Below, in pieces: positions 47,888-58,591 of a stretch of DNA of 64,000 nucleotides; positions within the stretch are counted from its first letter, which is position 1; the number at the start of each line of letters is the position of its first letter. The notes beneath the pieces were generated by a model. The model did not search any database and was not told the DNA's origin. It saw only the letters and a program-made list of their open reading frames with translations. Where the stretch lies: the NCBI GenBank assembly GCA_001643675.2, contig LSRY02000011.1, positions 744,001-808,000 of the forward strand, written 5' to 3'. This DNA is from Monocercomonoides exilis (lineage: Eukaryota > Preaxostyla > Oxymonadida > Polymastigidae). The position numbers and the translations under genes are program-made.

Positions 47888-48639
47888 AATGCTGCTTTCA
47901 TCTCACATTTTTATGAAATGCTCATTTTTTGTCAAAATAACAGTTATTAAATTCTTGTATCAAATAATGTTGCAGAAAGTTATAACTCAATGTCATTTCA
48001 AATTGTGAATTCCTAATAAAAAGTTTGAATCGGGTGATTGCATGATCATTGTTTCCTATTATATCCATTCAACAAACATTGAAGATAATGATTTGTTTAC
48101 AACAAGAATCCATGACGAAGACATATTGAAAAGTTTGGGAATTTCTGGGAGCTTAAATTTGATTTGAAAAATGAAAGAAAGTTAACGCGAACCAGGTTAT
48201 CGTTCTTATAAAACAATATGAATGGAGGTAATTTTCTTTAGGAAATGAACAATTTCAAAATCTTTGAAAATCATTCAAAAAGCAGAACTTTTCATTCCGT
48301 ACAGAATCAATGAAAAAATTCATTTATATGTTCAGAATTTTACAGAATATTCAAAAATCATTTTTCAATATTTGGATGAATATTATTGAAGTCTTTGTTA
48401 AGTTCATCAATCTGTGGTGTTGATAAAAAAATATTAAATGTAAAACATAGATAAATTTCGAATAAAGAAAAAGACTAAAGTCACAATTTTCTAAAGACAA
48501 AAAATAGAGTAGTTGATGTCTTTGAAAAAATGAAAGATATTAAACCATAATATTCCAGTAAAATATTCTTCACGAAAATAATCAAGTGATAGCAGAAGTG
48601 TTTTACTGAAATTTTTTAATAAGATAGGCATGAAAGTGG
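47888..48639. other. Convergent spacer between RPL27A and the TPPP gene
   Basis: AT-rich with no credible ORF. Both flanking genes end here. Nothing further is seen. Confidence 0.5.
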
Positions 48640-49346
48640 TTAAGCTCTTGTCATTTGGCTTAAATCGTGTGTTGCTGAATCAACGCCAGGATCTCTTCCA
48701 GCTTTTCCTCTGCCTTTTCCATCAGCATCAAATCTGTTTTTATGGGCTCCTGTGTACAGTTTTGGATCTGTTAATCTATCAAAGATGTTAGACTTTTTGG
48801 CTTTCGGTTTTGGAGCAGATCCGTCACTTTTTGGTGATGTTGGTGGTGCGTCTCCTTTTGGAGAAGTGGGTGCAGCTTCTTCCTTTCGTTCTGCAGGCTT
48901 TGCAGCAGGTTTTGCTGGTGATCGAGTTACTGGTTTTGCGGCTGGTTTGCTGGTTGTATGTGACGTTGAATGAGCAGGTGAAGTAGCGCTTCCGCTAAGT
49001 CCAGGTCGAGTCATTTGGCTTAAATCGTGTGTTGCTGAATCAACGCCAGGATCTCTTCCAGCTTTTCCACGACCTTTTCCATCAGCATCAAATCTGTTTT
49101 TGTGTGCTCCTGTGTACAACTTTCTGTCAAAATATAAATTCGTTTTAAATGAAAGAAATGTTGAATGATATTCGATTTTAGCATTTGAAAAGCAAATAGA
49201 TGCAATATTTATTGGAAAAATAGCGAAGGAAAAAAAATTCAAACGGATCAGTTAACTATTTCAATAGATTTAATAAAGCATGAATAAATTTACGGTATTA
49301 TAAAAGCAAAACAAACTCTATCGAAAATGCTTTGTTTTTTTGACAT
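48640..49346 (-). CDS. TPPP/p25-alpha-type microtubule-associated protein with two C-terminal-type repeats
   Basis: Best model: exons 49346-49317 (30 nt), 49255-49245 (11 nt) and 49123-48640, giving 174 residues plus TAA. Introns are 61 and 121 bp, with donors GTTTGT and GTTTGA and acceptors ATAG and ACAG. The protein has two almost identical copies (15-53 and 135-173) of the p25-alpha C-terminal signature KLYTGAHKNRFD...GKGRGKAGRD, each preceded by IFDRLTDP. Between them is a Pro/Ala/Lys/Ser linker (54-125). The helical core of full-length p25-alpha is absent, so this is a truncated-type member. TPPP-family proteins bind tubulin and bundle or stabilise microtubules; a flagellar or cytoskeletal role is inferred. 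The 200-codon open frame starting at 49242 is not the real start, because its first 40 residues are intron sequence. Confidence 0.85.
49245..49255 (-). other. Predicted 11-nt microexon of the TPPP gene
   Basis: On minus, TTAACTGATCC is flanked by AAATAG upstream and GTTTGA downstream. With its neighbours it supplies the L-T-D-P residues, the last codon being CC plus A from the next exon. This reproduces exactly the IFDRLTDPKLYTG of the second, intronless repeat. Without it the flanking exons do not join in frame. Confidence 0.8.
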
Positions 49347-50662
49347 GATAAAACTTCCAATAGATCTTCAATCAGTACTTTTTGATCTAAAGCCCAATTT
49401 ATGGAATATGAGTTAAGAATGAATTGTCATTAATAAATAAATTTCTTTTGAAAATTTGAGAATAAAAATTTCAACTGAACGGTGCAATGAAATTTCAAAT
49501 TAAACATGTGTTACTGATTAAAAAATTTTTGCCACGTCCGTCAGTAATTAAAAACCCTCGTCAGTATTGGTATTTAAAAAAAATAAATTTATTTTCTCTG
49601 ATATTTGGAATTTTCGTTGCACAAATCATATTCTATTTATATATTCATTTTATTCTATTTTTCGAACTTTTCTTTTTTTCATAAATTAATTAAAAATAAC
49701 TTCCCTGCAGAATACTGACTCCATTAACAATCACTGACTTCACTGACTTCACTGAAGGTCCGATGATCAATTCATTTCAAATATGATTTTTTGTCAAAAT
49801 CCTTTTTGAGATATGCATTTTCATTCTTCGCTTATTTGAATAAATATTTAACAATATTTGCATATGCAATTATTTGTTCTAATAATTGAGGTTCTGACGT
49901 GAACATTATTACTCGGTCCGTCAGGAAACCAATTTTGTCTACCAATGGTCACAAAGTAACACATGTTTATTTCAAATATTATTTTTCCAGATATTTTTAA
50001 TTTTTCTTGAAAAATAGGTTTCTTTTTCGAATAATGGAAATACAGACTAAACCGGATATAATCACATCGAATAAAATCACATTCGTTTATAGCCACATTT
50101 TTAATTGCACCGACATTTTTTGCTTATTTTTCTTTCATTTCACATCGAATATTGTCACAGGGCTGAAAATATGGGTGATTATTTTTGAAATCATAACTTT
50201 TTTCATTCAATAATTAAGGTGCAAAAATATATATTGATTATCAATTTGAAAAAAATAAACAGTGAAAAGGCTTATTGAATACATTTTTATCATTGATTCG
50301 GTAAAAACATTTATTTTGAAAAGCAATAACCATGCTTTTTCTCTTATGAATTAAAAATTTCTTTTACAAAAATTGACAATCTTTGAAAAATCATCACACC
50401 GAAAAAAGATATGATTACAAAAATAATCACACATATTCCATTCTGTTTTAATAAAAAATTTCCATATTGGTTAGAAGTTTTCGGATTCAGAACCATTTGA
50501 AGTGAAACATTGTTCATTTGAGTATCAAATGGGAAAAATTTAAAATAAATAAACAATTTATTTCAAAAAAAAATGTTCAATATATTCCTCTGTGACTTGA
50601 CAATTAACTTGAAGCCTCGTCTGTCACAAAAAAAATTTTTTTTAAATTAAAAATAATAAAAA
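49347..50662. other. AT-rich non-coding stretch
   Basis: Several 60-80 codon frames on both strands have low-complexity hydrophobic translations without motifs. A 9-bp unit (ACTGACTTC) is tandemly repeated near 49732-49755. Presumably it includes the TPPP promoter next to 49346. Nothing else is supported. Confidence 0.4.
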
Positions 50663-51030
50663 AAATACAGATATCGCATGAAATACCGGACAAGATCGTT
50701 TTCTCAATAACTGCAACAGGAATAATATTGACAATTTTCTCCAAAATATATTTTAACAATAATAACTTATTTGTCAGATCAAACTTTCATTTTTGTGTCT
50801 ATCGAATATTAATCAAAAAATCATTTTGAAATCTTAGAGAAACTCAAAATCCTATTTCTCCGAGATTTTAATAATAACTTTCTCTGAGAACAAAAAACAT
50901 ATTTTTTAAGTCTCATTTATCAATTGAGTTGCATTGATGAGATATATTTTGAGGAAATTTGTCAGAATTATTCCTCATGCAGTTATTGAGATATTGATCT
51001 TGTCCGGTATTCTGTGCGATAACTGTATTT
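50663..51030. mobile_element. Non-autonomous TA-flanked MITE with long terminal inverted repeats
   Basis: The left arm begins TACAGATATCGCA, then AATACCGGACAAGATC. The reverse complement of the right end begins TACAGTTATCGCA, then AATACCGGACAAGATC. The arms match for about 95 bp with scattered differences, and the element has no coding capacity. TA at both borders and a CAG start suggest Tc1/mariner/pogo mobilisation. The ATACCGGACA core is shared with the ends of the element at 52604-58591. Confidence 0.85.
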
Positions 51031-51286
51031 GGATAATTGAGTAATGATAATTATTTTTTTAAATAAGAATTATTATAAGTGTTGTTCTTTTGATAAACAA
51101 AAACCAGCATGATCCGAAGATATCGTCATCTTCTATATTCACAAATTTGAAATTATTTTGTCTTATTAACACATTCCAACAATAAATAAAACAGTTTTAT
51201 GTGTCTAAAATGTGTTTCCAAAAAAAATAAAACCACAATATTTTTATTTTTTATTCATTTTATGGGTTTTGATAAAAGTTGATCTC

Positions 51287-52309
51287 ATGGCGCGTGATGT
51301 CAAACTCATCAGAAAAGAAGAAATATCCGAGCTCAATCGTTTGTTTTATAGTGATGATAAGGCATGGGATTGGTTCATTGATGAAATCGTCAGTAATCGC
51401 ATTCCGATGTGCAGCAAGCATAGAGTCTTCAAACATTTACACAAAAATGGAAAATACAGATATTTTACCCGTCCGACGTGCAAGACGAAGACAAGCGTCG
51501 TTTCCGATACGAAATTCAGCAAAACAAAAATAGGATTATGTATCACTCAGCTTGTTTGCCTATATTACTGTTCGAAAATTACTTATAAATCAATTGCAAC
51601 GTTTTCTTTAATTGATGAAGACACAATTTTCTTATTGGGAATGCGTCATCAGAAAAACATGTGCTGACATATGGAATGAAAGGCAAGTATCTATTGGAGG
51701 AGAAGGCAAAATTGAAGAAATTGATGAAACAATATGGAGGAAAAGAAAAATTTTTTGTGAAAGAAAGAAGAAACAAATTTGGATTTTTGGAGGAGTGGAG
51801 ATGAAAGAGGATGGTAGAGCTGGATGAAGATTCATGGACGTGGGACCAAACAGAAAAAGAGAGACACACATTCCATTGATACAGAAGTCCATTAAGGAAG
51901 TGACAACAATTATGTCTGATGAATGGAGAGCGGACGACATTTAGGAGACTCTGGGTGACAAGCATTTGAAAGTTTGCCGCAAAAAGCAATTCTTCAATAA
52001 GGACACAGGAGTATGCATGAATACAATAGAGGGTTTGTGACATCATTAACCTTGCACTTTTCCGTCTTTTGGAACTTGCATTCGATTGATGCATGATTAT
52101 CTCTCTCTTTATCTTGTCAAATCTTCATTTAATATCACTTTTACTGAACTCGTTAAGAACATTTGCATGGAAAATGATGATGACGATGATGAAAAAGAAA
52201 TTGAGGAAAACGAAATTGAAGAAGAATAATCTGAAGAAATTGCTGATATTGACGATATTTTTGGTGAAAAAGTTGAAGGAGAGGAAACAGAGTCAGAAGG
52301 TGACAATTG
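51287..52309 (+). pseudogene. Broken Merlin-type (IS1016/ISXO2-like) transposase
   Basis: The translation drifts between frames with at least one frameshift near 51612 and stops near 51826 and 51942 and later. The pieces in order match Merlin/ISXO2-like transposases: an N-terminal Cys-containing region (MCSKH ... RPTCK) ending DTKFSKTKI; GGEGKIEEIDET with the first catalytic Asp; QIWIFGGVE; RETHIPLIQ and ISDEWRA-like MSDEWRADDI with the second Asp; and NKDTGVCMNTIEG at the third position. An acidic tail (MENDDDDDEKEIEE) follows. It is inactive as written. Element ends were not found. Confidence 0.85.
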
Positions 52310-52603
52310 AGCAGGAGATGGTGAAAGTACATCTGAATATGAACCCTAAAAATTATTATTGATGATTATTTTATATCACTTTTATCAAATACTATTTTTT
52401 TCATTCAAATTTGATGGAAAAAAATCACTTTTTTTTAAATATTATTTTTTATTATTTTTTTGATCACAAAAATTAAAATAATTTTTTTCTCCAAAACCAT
52501 GAACTTCCGACATGCGACAATAGCATAATAGTAATGTGCAATGCATTGTTGAATTACCGACAAATTTTTAAAAAGATCTGAGGATGACGATTTCATCAGA
52601 TAA

Positions 52604-52630
52604 TATAGATTGCGCAAAAAATACCGGACA
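52604..52630 (+). repeat. Left terminal inverted repeat of the pogo-like element
   Basis: Perfect complement of 58565-58591, bounded by TA and followed by a partial tandem copy of its inner half. Confidence 0.9.
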
Positions 52631-52650
52631 TTGCAAAAAATACCGGACAA

Positions 52651-53726
52651 CATTAACTATAAAGGGAGAATTGAAATTTTGTTAAAAATATCAAATAAAC
52701 AATATTGAAACTCATTATACTATAAAAATTAACTGCATTTTGTGTTTTTTTTTACATAACTTTCTGAATAATAACCCATTAAATTATTGATGATTTGTAG
52801 TGATTTCTATTCAATATCATTTTTGTTTTAATTGTTATTTGAATTAAACGCTTAATGGTAAAAAAATCACTGATTCACAAACAAACAAACATATGAACAT
52901 ATGAATATTTAAATTTATTTCCTTTTTAAGGAATGAAGTGATTAATAATAATAAACATACACACGCAAATAAAAAATATAACACAAATTTCCTCAATTGT
53001 AAATGAATATCGATATATTTCTTTTTCATGAAATCAACAATAATCACAAAATAACACAAAAAATTCATTAACAAGTTATGAAGGTGAATATTATAAAAAA
53101 TTTAAAGGATATCTAAAAAAAACAACGAAATCAAAAAATAGAGCAAAACAACTGTTTATTAAAATCAAAAAACGAAGTGATCTCATGAAAATCGATAAAG
53201 ATCGGCAGTTGAAAACAGCTATTATAAAAGAAAAAAACAAGTGAAATAATTGGAAAGCATTTTTGTGTGAATGAAGTTAACAAAAAAAATGATTCAATAC
53301 CAAGTCTTACAATAAACAAAAGCAATTCCCTCAAGAAAATAACTATCAAAAGATAATAGCAACAATATTGTTGATTAGAAATGGATTTTTGGCAAAGAAA
53401 TAAATACAACAAACCTTTTATTCGATCGTTTGATATTTCTTAATCATTGTTGCGTCAATTAAGTAATGAAAGAAAGAAATGATCTTCGTGATAAATTTTG
53501 ATCAAGACCATTATTTAAGATACAAAATGAATAATAAATATTTTGAAAAATGCTTGTTTAAAAAGTCTTTTTCTGATAGATTGATAAATTAACTTGTGAA
53601 AGAATTGATCGTTTATGTTTTCTATGTTGAGAAGAAAAGATATTTGATGTTTTAATCCATCATTAAAGGATGATCTTGCAAAACTTATGAAACATTCATC
53701 GTCAAACCAATCAATCCACAATAATT
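52651..53726. other. AT-rich interior of the pogo-like element
   Basis: Only short low-complexity frames on both strands (for example minus 53131-53412). No protein motif is recognisable. Confidence 0.4.
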
Positions 53727-54507
53727 TCAGTTGTTAACTCATCACTTGATTCAATATAACACTTCATTACATCCTTCATTCACACTGCTTGATGAAAGAG
53801 AAATCGAAAATAACGGAACTGTTGATTTCACATCTGAAATTGTTCCAAACTCCAGTTCAACCATCTTCCCTTTCGATTTGATCAAGGAAAACGCAATTAT
53901 GTTTTGCTTCCCTCCATTCACACTCTCATGCAGTTCTTCATGGGCAACTCTCAATCTTCAGCGCTTGATTCTATCACTGCTGAGATTGATCTGTTAAAGC
54001 TCGATGAAACAACAATCTCAATGAACTTCATTTCAGAAAGTGATGTTAATTTCAGAATACAATTTTCTTCAGATCCATTCACTTCTGTTTGACATTCTAT
54101 CTCCACAATTGTCTCGGACTTGGCTTTCACACACAATCCTCCCACATCCGCGCTTCCCCTTAAAGACGATTTTGCAGATAAAATTATTTCTTCTTTTATA
54201 TTATGTGTTCTCTTCAAACGCTCCATCCTATAATTCACATTCTCACAAAGTGCTTTCTCCAAACCACAACGCATCTCTTCCACTCCAGATTTCCCATCAA
54301 CAAACACCTTATCAGCCTTATCTCTATCGATAAATATAAATAAATCAACATCCCAATCGCCAAATGGATCTGTTCTGTCATGCCCAGCAATCGAATTGTC
54401 TTTTTGAGTGATGTTCATCATGAAGGAGAACAAGGACTCTTTCATAAAAGCGGAAAAAGACTCACACACAAAATATGCATTTCTTCCGAAGCATGACTTG
54501 TTAGCCT
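53727..54507 (-). pseudogene. Truncated, frameshifted fragment of the repeat-rich surface-protein family
   Basis: Read on minus, the open stretch from 54505 (preceded in frame by TAG) begins NKSCFGRNAYFVC. It continues to DVDLFIFID, KVFVDGKSG, RCGLEKALC and a Ser-rich strand region ending at a stop near 53951. This is the order of a surface-protein module: compare GKDVFIRC ... DLIPLITFYY ... QVFVEANG ... QCGEQMNPC near 2553-2800, and RCGLEHYPC near 62808. Coding similarity continues in another frame (53954-53751: SLIKSKGKMVELEFGTISD), so there is a frameshift near 53951. No start, TM or kinase part is present. It lies inside the pogo-like element. Confidence 0.75.
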
Positions 54508-56492
54508 AAAAACACGACATTTACAACGACAAAAGATGAAGCTGACAATTCTAATTTGTAAACAATTCATGGTTGAAAATGTTTTCTGTTTTCATTGCTT
54601 AACATGAATTCTATCGTCTATTTTTGTTCACTAAGATATTATCTGATATTTCACGCAAAAACACAAGACACTTTTTTGTTTAAAAAACATTCCGTGTTCA
54701 AAATATATTTATTGAAAGAAAAAATTGAGACAAAATTGAAAAGCAGTTAATAGAAAATAAAAGAATAAAGTTTTTTCTCATTTTTTTACTGTTATAAACC
54801 CTCATGATTAACTGAATTGCATGCAACATTAGTTCATTCAACTATGAAAAAGATGCAGGTTGTTGAAATAGCATTTGTGCATCTGATAATTCCAACATTG
54901 AAATTTTTAATACAAATTTGGTAAAAGGAACAAAAAAAGAAAAGAAATAATCTGAAAGCTCAAAAAGCTGTTCAGTAAGTTTTTTTAAAATAACTTTGGA
55001 TGATCACAATTATCAATAATTTTAATCCAAACATGTTTTGTTTTCATTCATCAATCATTACATGAATTTTGTACACACATTTATATATTTATATCACATT
55101 GTTACATATTCAATAAAGAAGAATAAGATTTGCAACAAAATTATCAACTTCAATCATGTTTTGTTTGAAAGATCCTTCACAACTACATCAAAAAACAGAA
55201 TTGCTGCTTTGAGTTTTTTAAATGCTTCAAACAATAAAAGCCAACCATTGACTTATTTACTGTCCAATCTTTATTAATAGTTTGGGGGGGTGTGAAATTT
55301 CTTTTTGAAAAATTGCAACAATATATTCGTTTGATTTTATTATTATTCTTGGAATATAAAATAAAACGTAATTGTTTACACAAGATTTCAAATCATTTCC
55401 AATATGTTGTTTTTCTATTATTTCCCTCAATTGAAAACTCCAAGAACTTTTTTCGATTTGTTCCCGAGTGTGTGGCGGAATTCCGTTCTTTGAAAAGCAA
55501 AATGAAATTAGTTTTGGATTACCCTTCAAAGTTAAAAAGAAATTAAGAAAGAATAATTCAACTCTTCCTTTTGAAGTTGATGAATTTTTCATTTTCCAAT
55601 GGATGAACAGTCAGTCCTGAATTGAAAACTGATTTGACAAAGTCTATCGACGCAAATTTAGTGAATGAACACAAGAAGGATCTTTCTACAAATATGCTGT
55701 TCGCACGATTACTGAAAATTTCAATTGACAATTCGAAGATAATTTAAAGACTGCAAAATTTCAATGATTAAATAATAACTCTGCACTTTTCAAACTCTAA
55801 TGTCTATTTTCTGGATCGTCCAAACAGAATAAAGTTTATTTCAATATAAATGAGTGATTCCTACATTAGCAGCTGTTCAATTCAAGAAATGGGATCTTGT
55901 AATATCGATTTTCAACAAAATCTGACAAAATAATGCTACTCCTTTATCACTACTCTAACAATTGTTGATTAACAAGAAGTTATTGTGAAGTTAGCATTTG
56001 TTTGAACTTCATTTTGTTCGCCACATCATCTATCTCCACCGTTTCAATTTTCCCATTTGCCTAACGTAAGAAAAGACTGTTTACAACATATGAAACTACA
56101 CTTCTTGGATTTTTTCAAATTGTTTCAGTTCCGACATGTGTTATTTGATCTTTGAAAAAGAGCATATTTCAGGGAAGAAAAGTTACATAAACTTTAAAGA
56201 ATAGTGGATGGGCTGTTTTGAAAATGAGTAATGATTAGCAAACGTTGACGAATCATGTTCAAAAAACATTTGATTGTCAGAATGATCGCATTAAAAAAAA
56301 CATATTTAAAACATTGTCTTATCAGAAAAAGAGTTAAAAAAATATTTTTATCAGATGTTTTTTTTTTTGTTAAATACGAAATGATGAAATGTACATGTTA
56401 AAAATCGTAAAAAATGATTGCGATATTAATTTCATTAATTTGGCATTCAATACTTATATCTTTGTGAAAATAACAGCCAGTTGGGAAATTTA
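54508..56492. other. Interior of the pogo-like element without a recognisable gene
   Basis: AT-rich. Frames of 80-110 codons overlap on both strands at 55180-55600, and one of them may be a gene remnant (plus 55292-55546, FFRFVPECVAEF). I do not recognise it. 55600-56200 is also slightly less AT-rich, but stops occur in all frames. Confidence 0.4.
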
Positions 56493-58391
56493 TTAACCAA
56501 AAGAAGAAGTTGTATACTCAATCGAAGAATCTTCGCTATTCTCTGTGGTTGTGCTATCATGAAATGTGCTTGACTCTACAAATGAATCTTCGTAAAAATA
56601 CATGTCAATTCTTTTCTGTGTCTTGACAGATCTTGTTCGTCGAAATTGTTTTATTTCTTTAGCACTCTCAGAATCACTATCGGACTTCTTGCACCGTTTG
56701 GCTATCAATCGTTTTGGTTTTCTGTCAGTGGAATCACCTTTCTTTTTTCTCTTCATACTAAAAATACATTCATTCTCATCATCTTCTGGCGAAGAATCTT
56801 TATCTTTTTCTTTTTTTGATGGAGGTTTTCTTTTATTAATATTCGCTAAATCTTCCACACGTTTTTTTATCTTGTCTCTCTTTTTCATCAACATTTCGAC
56901 AACATACGATGGATGATCATCTATCCATCCCTTCCAATATTTTATTTCATCTTCCTTTTCGTTTTTCTTTTCTTCTTCTTTCCTTTCTTCTTTTTCATCT
57001 TCCTTTTTTCCTTCATTTTCTTCTTTCTTTTCAACTATTTCTTTGTTTGGATCTTCGTTTTCAGTGCGTTCCTGAGAAACATCTTCATCTTTTAACATTC
57101 TTTCAATATGTTGAGCCATCCTAAACAAATCAACTGTAACAATTTGTTTGTTATCTTCATTTTTGCAGATGATTCCAGCTCTTCTAAAAGCAGCTCTGTT
57201 AATGATCGGAATTGTACATGATTGATAACTTTTAACTATTCCTGTCAGAATATGTGCCTGCTGCCTTGATGGGAATAATGATCGTAATTTTTTTAAGTTA
57301 TTTTTCAGATTAGAGAATGTTACCAAATCCAAAGGAGAGAACAAATGCGATGAATGAGGTGGAATGAAAATAATGCATATCTTGTTTTGCTCCATAACAT
57401 GAAGGGCTTCTGCACCAGAATGTGCTCTGAATCCATCTGCTATAAGAACCGTTTTTTTGCTTGCTTCATCTTTCAGCCTATTAATATGTGGAATAAAACA
57501 AATATTTAGCCATTCCAAAAAGATCTGTGAAGTACAATAACCCTTGGATGAGTTTTTGATAACCACATCCACTCCATCAATCAAATCTCCAAATATTAAT
57601 GATTGAACAGTGGCAGTTTTTGTAATAAGCATGGGAACAACTGAAGGACCAACAAGAGGAATACACCCGATTAATGACACCAGGTTTCCATCTCGAATAA
57701 CGTTGTATGTAACATTCCCGTCATCCACTTCCTTTGGGCATATGACTTTTTTCTTTTTAGCATCTACATATTCTTGAATACCAGTTTCATCCATGCAGAA
57801 AACAAATTGAGGTTCCACATTTTCTAAAATTTTTTCTAAGTTATTAACATATTCTTTTCCTATTGATTGCTTCACTTCTTTCCTTTTAGATTCTATTGGC
57901 TTTGCTAATCGTTTTTTTAATTTGTCTTTATGAGACAACAGAAAATGCCGAACAAAGGAGTAAGAAATATTTAATTCATAAGTTAAATTGATGTAAGTTT
58001 GTAAAGAAGAAATGGTGAAAGGATTTCCTTGATTATATTTATCAACGCAAAGCTTTACTAGCTCCATCTCCTTTTCTTTTGACATAGCACTTGGTCTTCC
58101 TCTTTCTTTCAGTTCTTTATTTGCCATTTTAATTAATTCGTCTATTCTTGATTTTTTGAAATTGACAAACAATTGCAGTCCTCTCGATGTTGAGTATTTT
58201 GGATAATAACGAATGAGTAGCTCTTGTAAATATTTCAACATGATTGGCACATTTTCTGGATTAAGTGATTCCAATTCATTGAATATAATCATTGCCGTGT
58301 CGTAATCGATATTTTCAGTTAGTTTTTCCAACAGTTTTGATTTTTGCAATAATGAGCTTCCATTCACTCCAGAATCTTCCTCCGATGACAT
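56493..58391 (-). CDS. Pogo/Tigger-like DDE transposase
   Basis: 632 residues from the ATG at 58391 to TAA. An in-frame ATG at 58481 would add 30 hydrophobic, AT-encoded residues and is less likely. An N-terminal helix-turn-helix region includes GRPSAMSKEKEMELVKLC (about 98-115) and a second helical part to 165. The DDE_1-type core carries FCMDETG (D201), VLIADGFRAHSG (D319) and FIPPHSSHLFSPLD (D355), giving a DD35D spacing. Residues about 450-520 are highly charged Lys/Glu, and a basic KRKKK/RKPKR stretch follows as a likely nuclear localisation signal. It cuts and pastes its element at TA sites. The frame is unbroken, so it could be active or recently active. The second motif is unusual (ADGFRAH where relatives usually have DN..AH). 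Confidence 0.9.
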   Translation of the reverse strand: MSSEEDSGVNGSSLLQKSKLLEKLTENIDYDTAMIIFNELESLNPENVPIMLKYLQELLIRYYPKYSTSRGLQLFVNFKKSRIDELIKMANKELKERGRPSAMSKEKEMELVKLCVDKYNQGNPFTISSLQTYINLTYELNISYSFVRHFLLSHKDKLKKRLAKPIESKRKEVKQSIGKEYVNNLEKILENVEPQFVFCMDETGIQEYVDAKKKKVICPKEVDDGNVTYNVIRDGNLVSLIGCIPLVGPSVVPMLITKTATVQSLIFGDLIDGVDVVIKNSSKGYCTSQIFLEWLNICFIPHINRLKDEASKKTVLIADGFRAHSGAEALHVMEQNKICIIFIPPHSSHLFSPLDLVTFSNLKNNLKKLRSLFPSRQQAHILTGIVKSYQSCTIPIINRAAFRRAGIICKNEDNKQIVTVDLFRMAQHIERMLKDEDVSQERTENEDPNKEIVEKKEENEGKKEDEKEERKEEEKKNEKEDEIKYWKGWIDDHPSYVVEMLMKKRDKIKKRVEDLANINKRKPPSKKEKDKDSSPEDDENECIFSMKRKKKGDSTDRKPKRLIAKRCKKSDSDSESAKEIKQFRRTRSVKTQKRIDMYFYEDSFVESSTFHDSTTTENSEDSSIEYTTSSFG

Positions 58392-58564
58392 TTTTTTATT
58401 AATTTTTTTGATATAATGGGAAAAATACACATAAATTATATATTTTTTGATAAATGAGAAAGAGTCAAAATTCGAACTCAATGCTAATTATTTTATCTTC
58501 TTATCAAATAAATAATTCAGTTCTTTTAAAACCAAAAAATAGAACTGACCATAAATTTATTTTT

Positions 58565-58591
58565 TGTCCGGTATTTTTTGCGCAATCTATA
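58565..58591 (-). repeat. Right terminal inverted repeat of the pogo-like element
   Basis: Exact complement of 52604-52630, ending in TA. It lies 174 bp upstream of the transposase start. Confidence 0.9.

Larger units (their letters stand above)
52604..58591. mobile_element. Pogo/Tigger-like DNA transposon, about 6 kb, with cargo
   Basis: The 27-bp inverted ends 52604-52630 and 58565-58591 are identical (TATAGATTGCGC, A-run, TACCGGACA). Treating the outer TA as target duplication gives an element of 5,984 bp. The left end has a second partial copy (TTGC, A-run, TACCGGACA) at 52631-52650. An intact DDE transposase (56493-58391) lies at the right end. The rest, about 3.8 kb, is not transposase and includes a fragment of the surface-protein family. 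A typical pogo element is 2-3 kb, so capture of host DNA, or pairing of ends from two insertions, must be considered. Confidence 0.75.

Noticed and set aside
48640-49242. 200-codon frame as the full TPPP gene
   Set aside because: The first 40 residues are hydrophobic intron translation. The spliced model reproduces the second repeat exactly.
52093-52362. Met/Lys-rich plus frame
   Set aside because: It is a shifted reading of the acidic tail (MENDDDDDEKEIEE) of the broken Merlin transposase.
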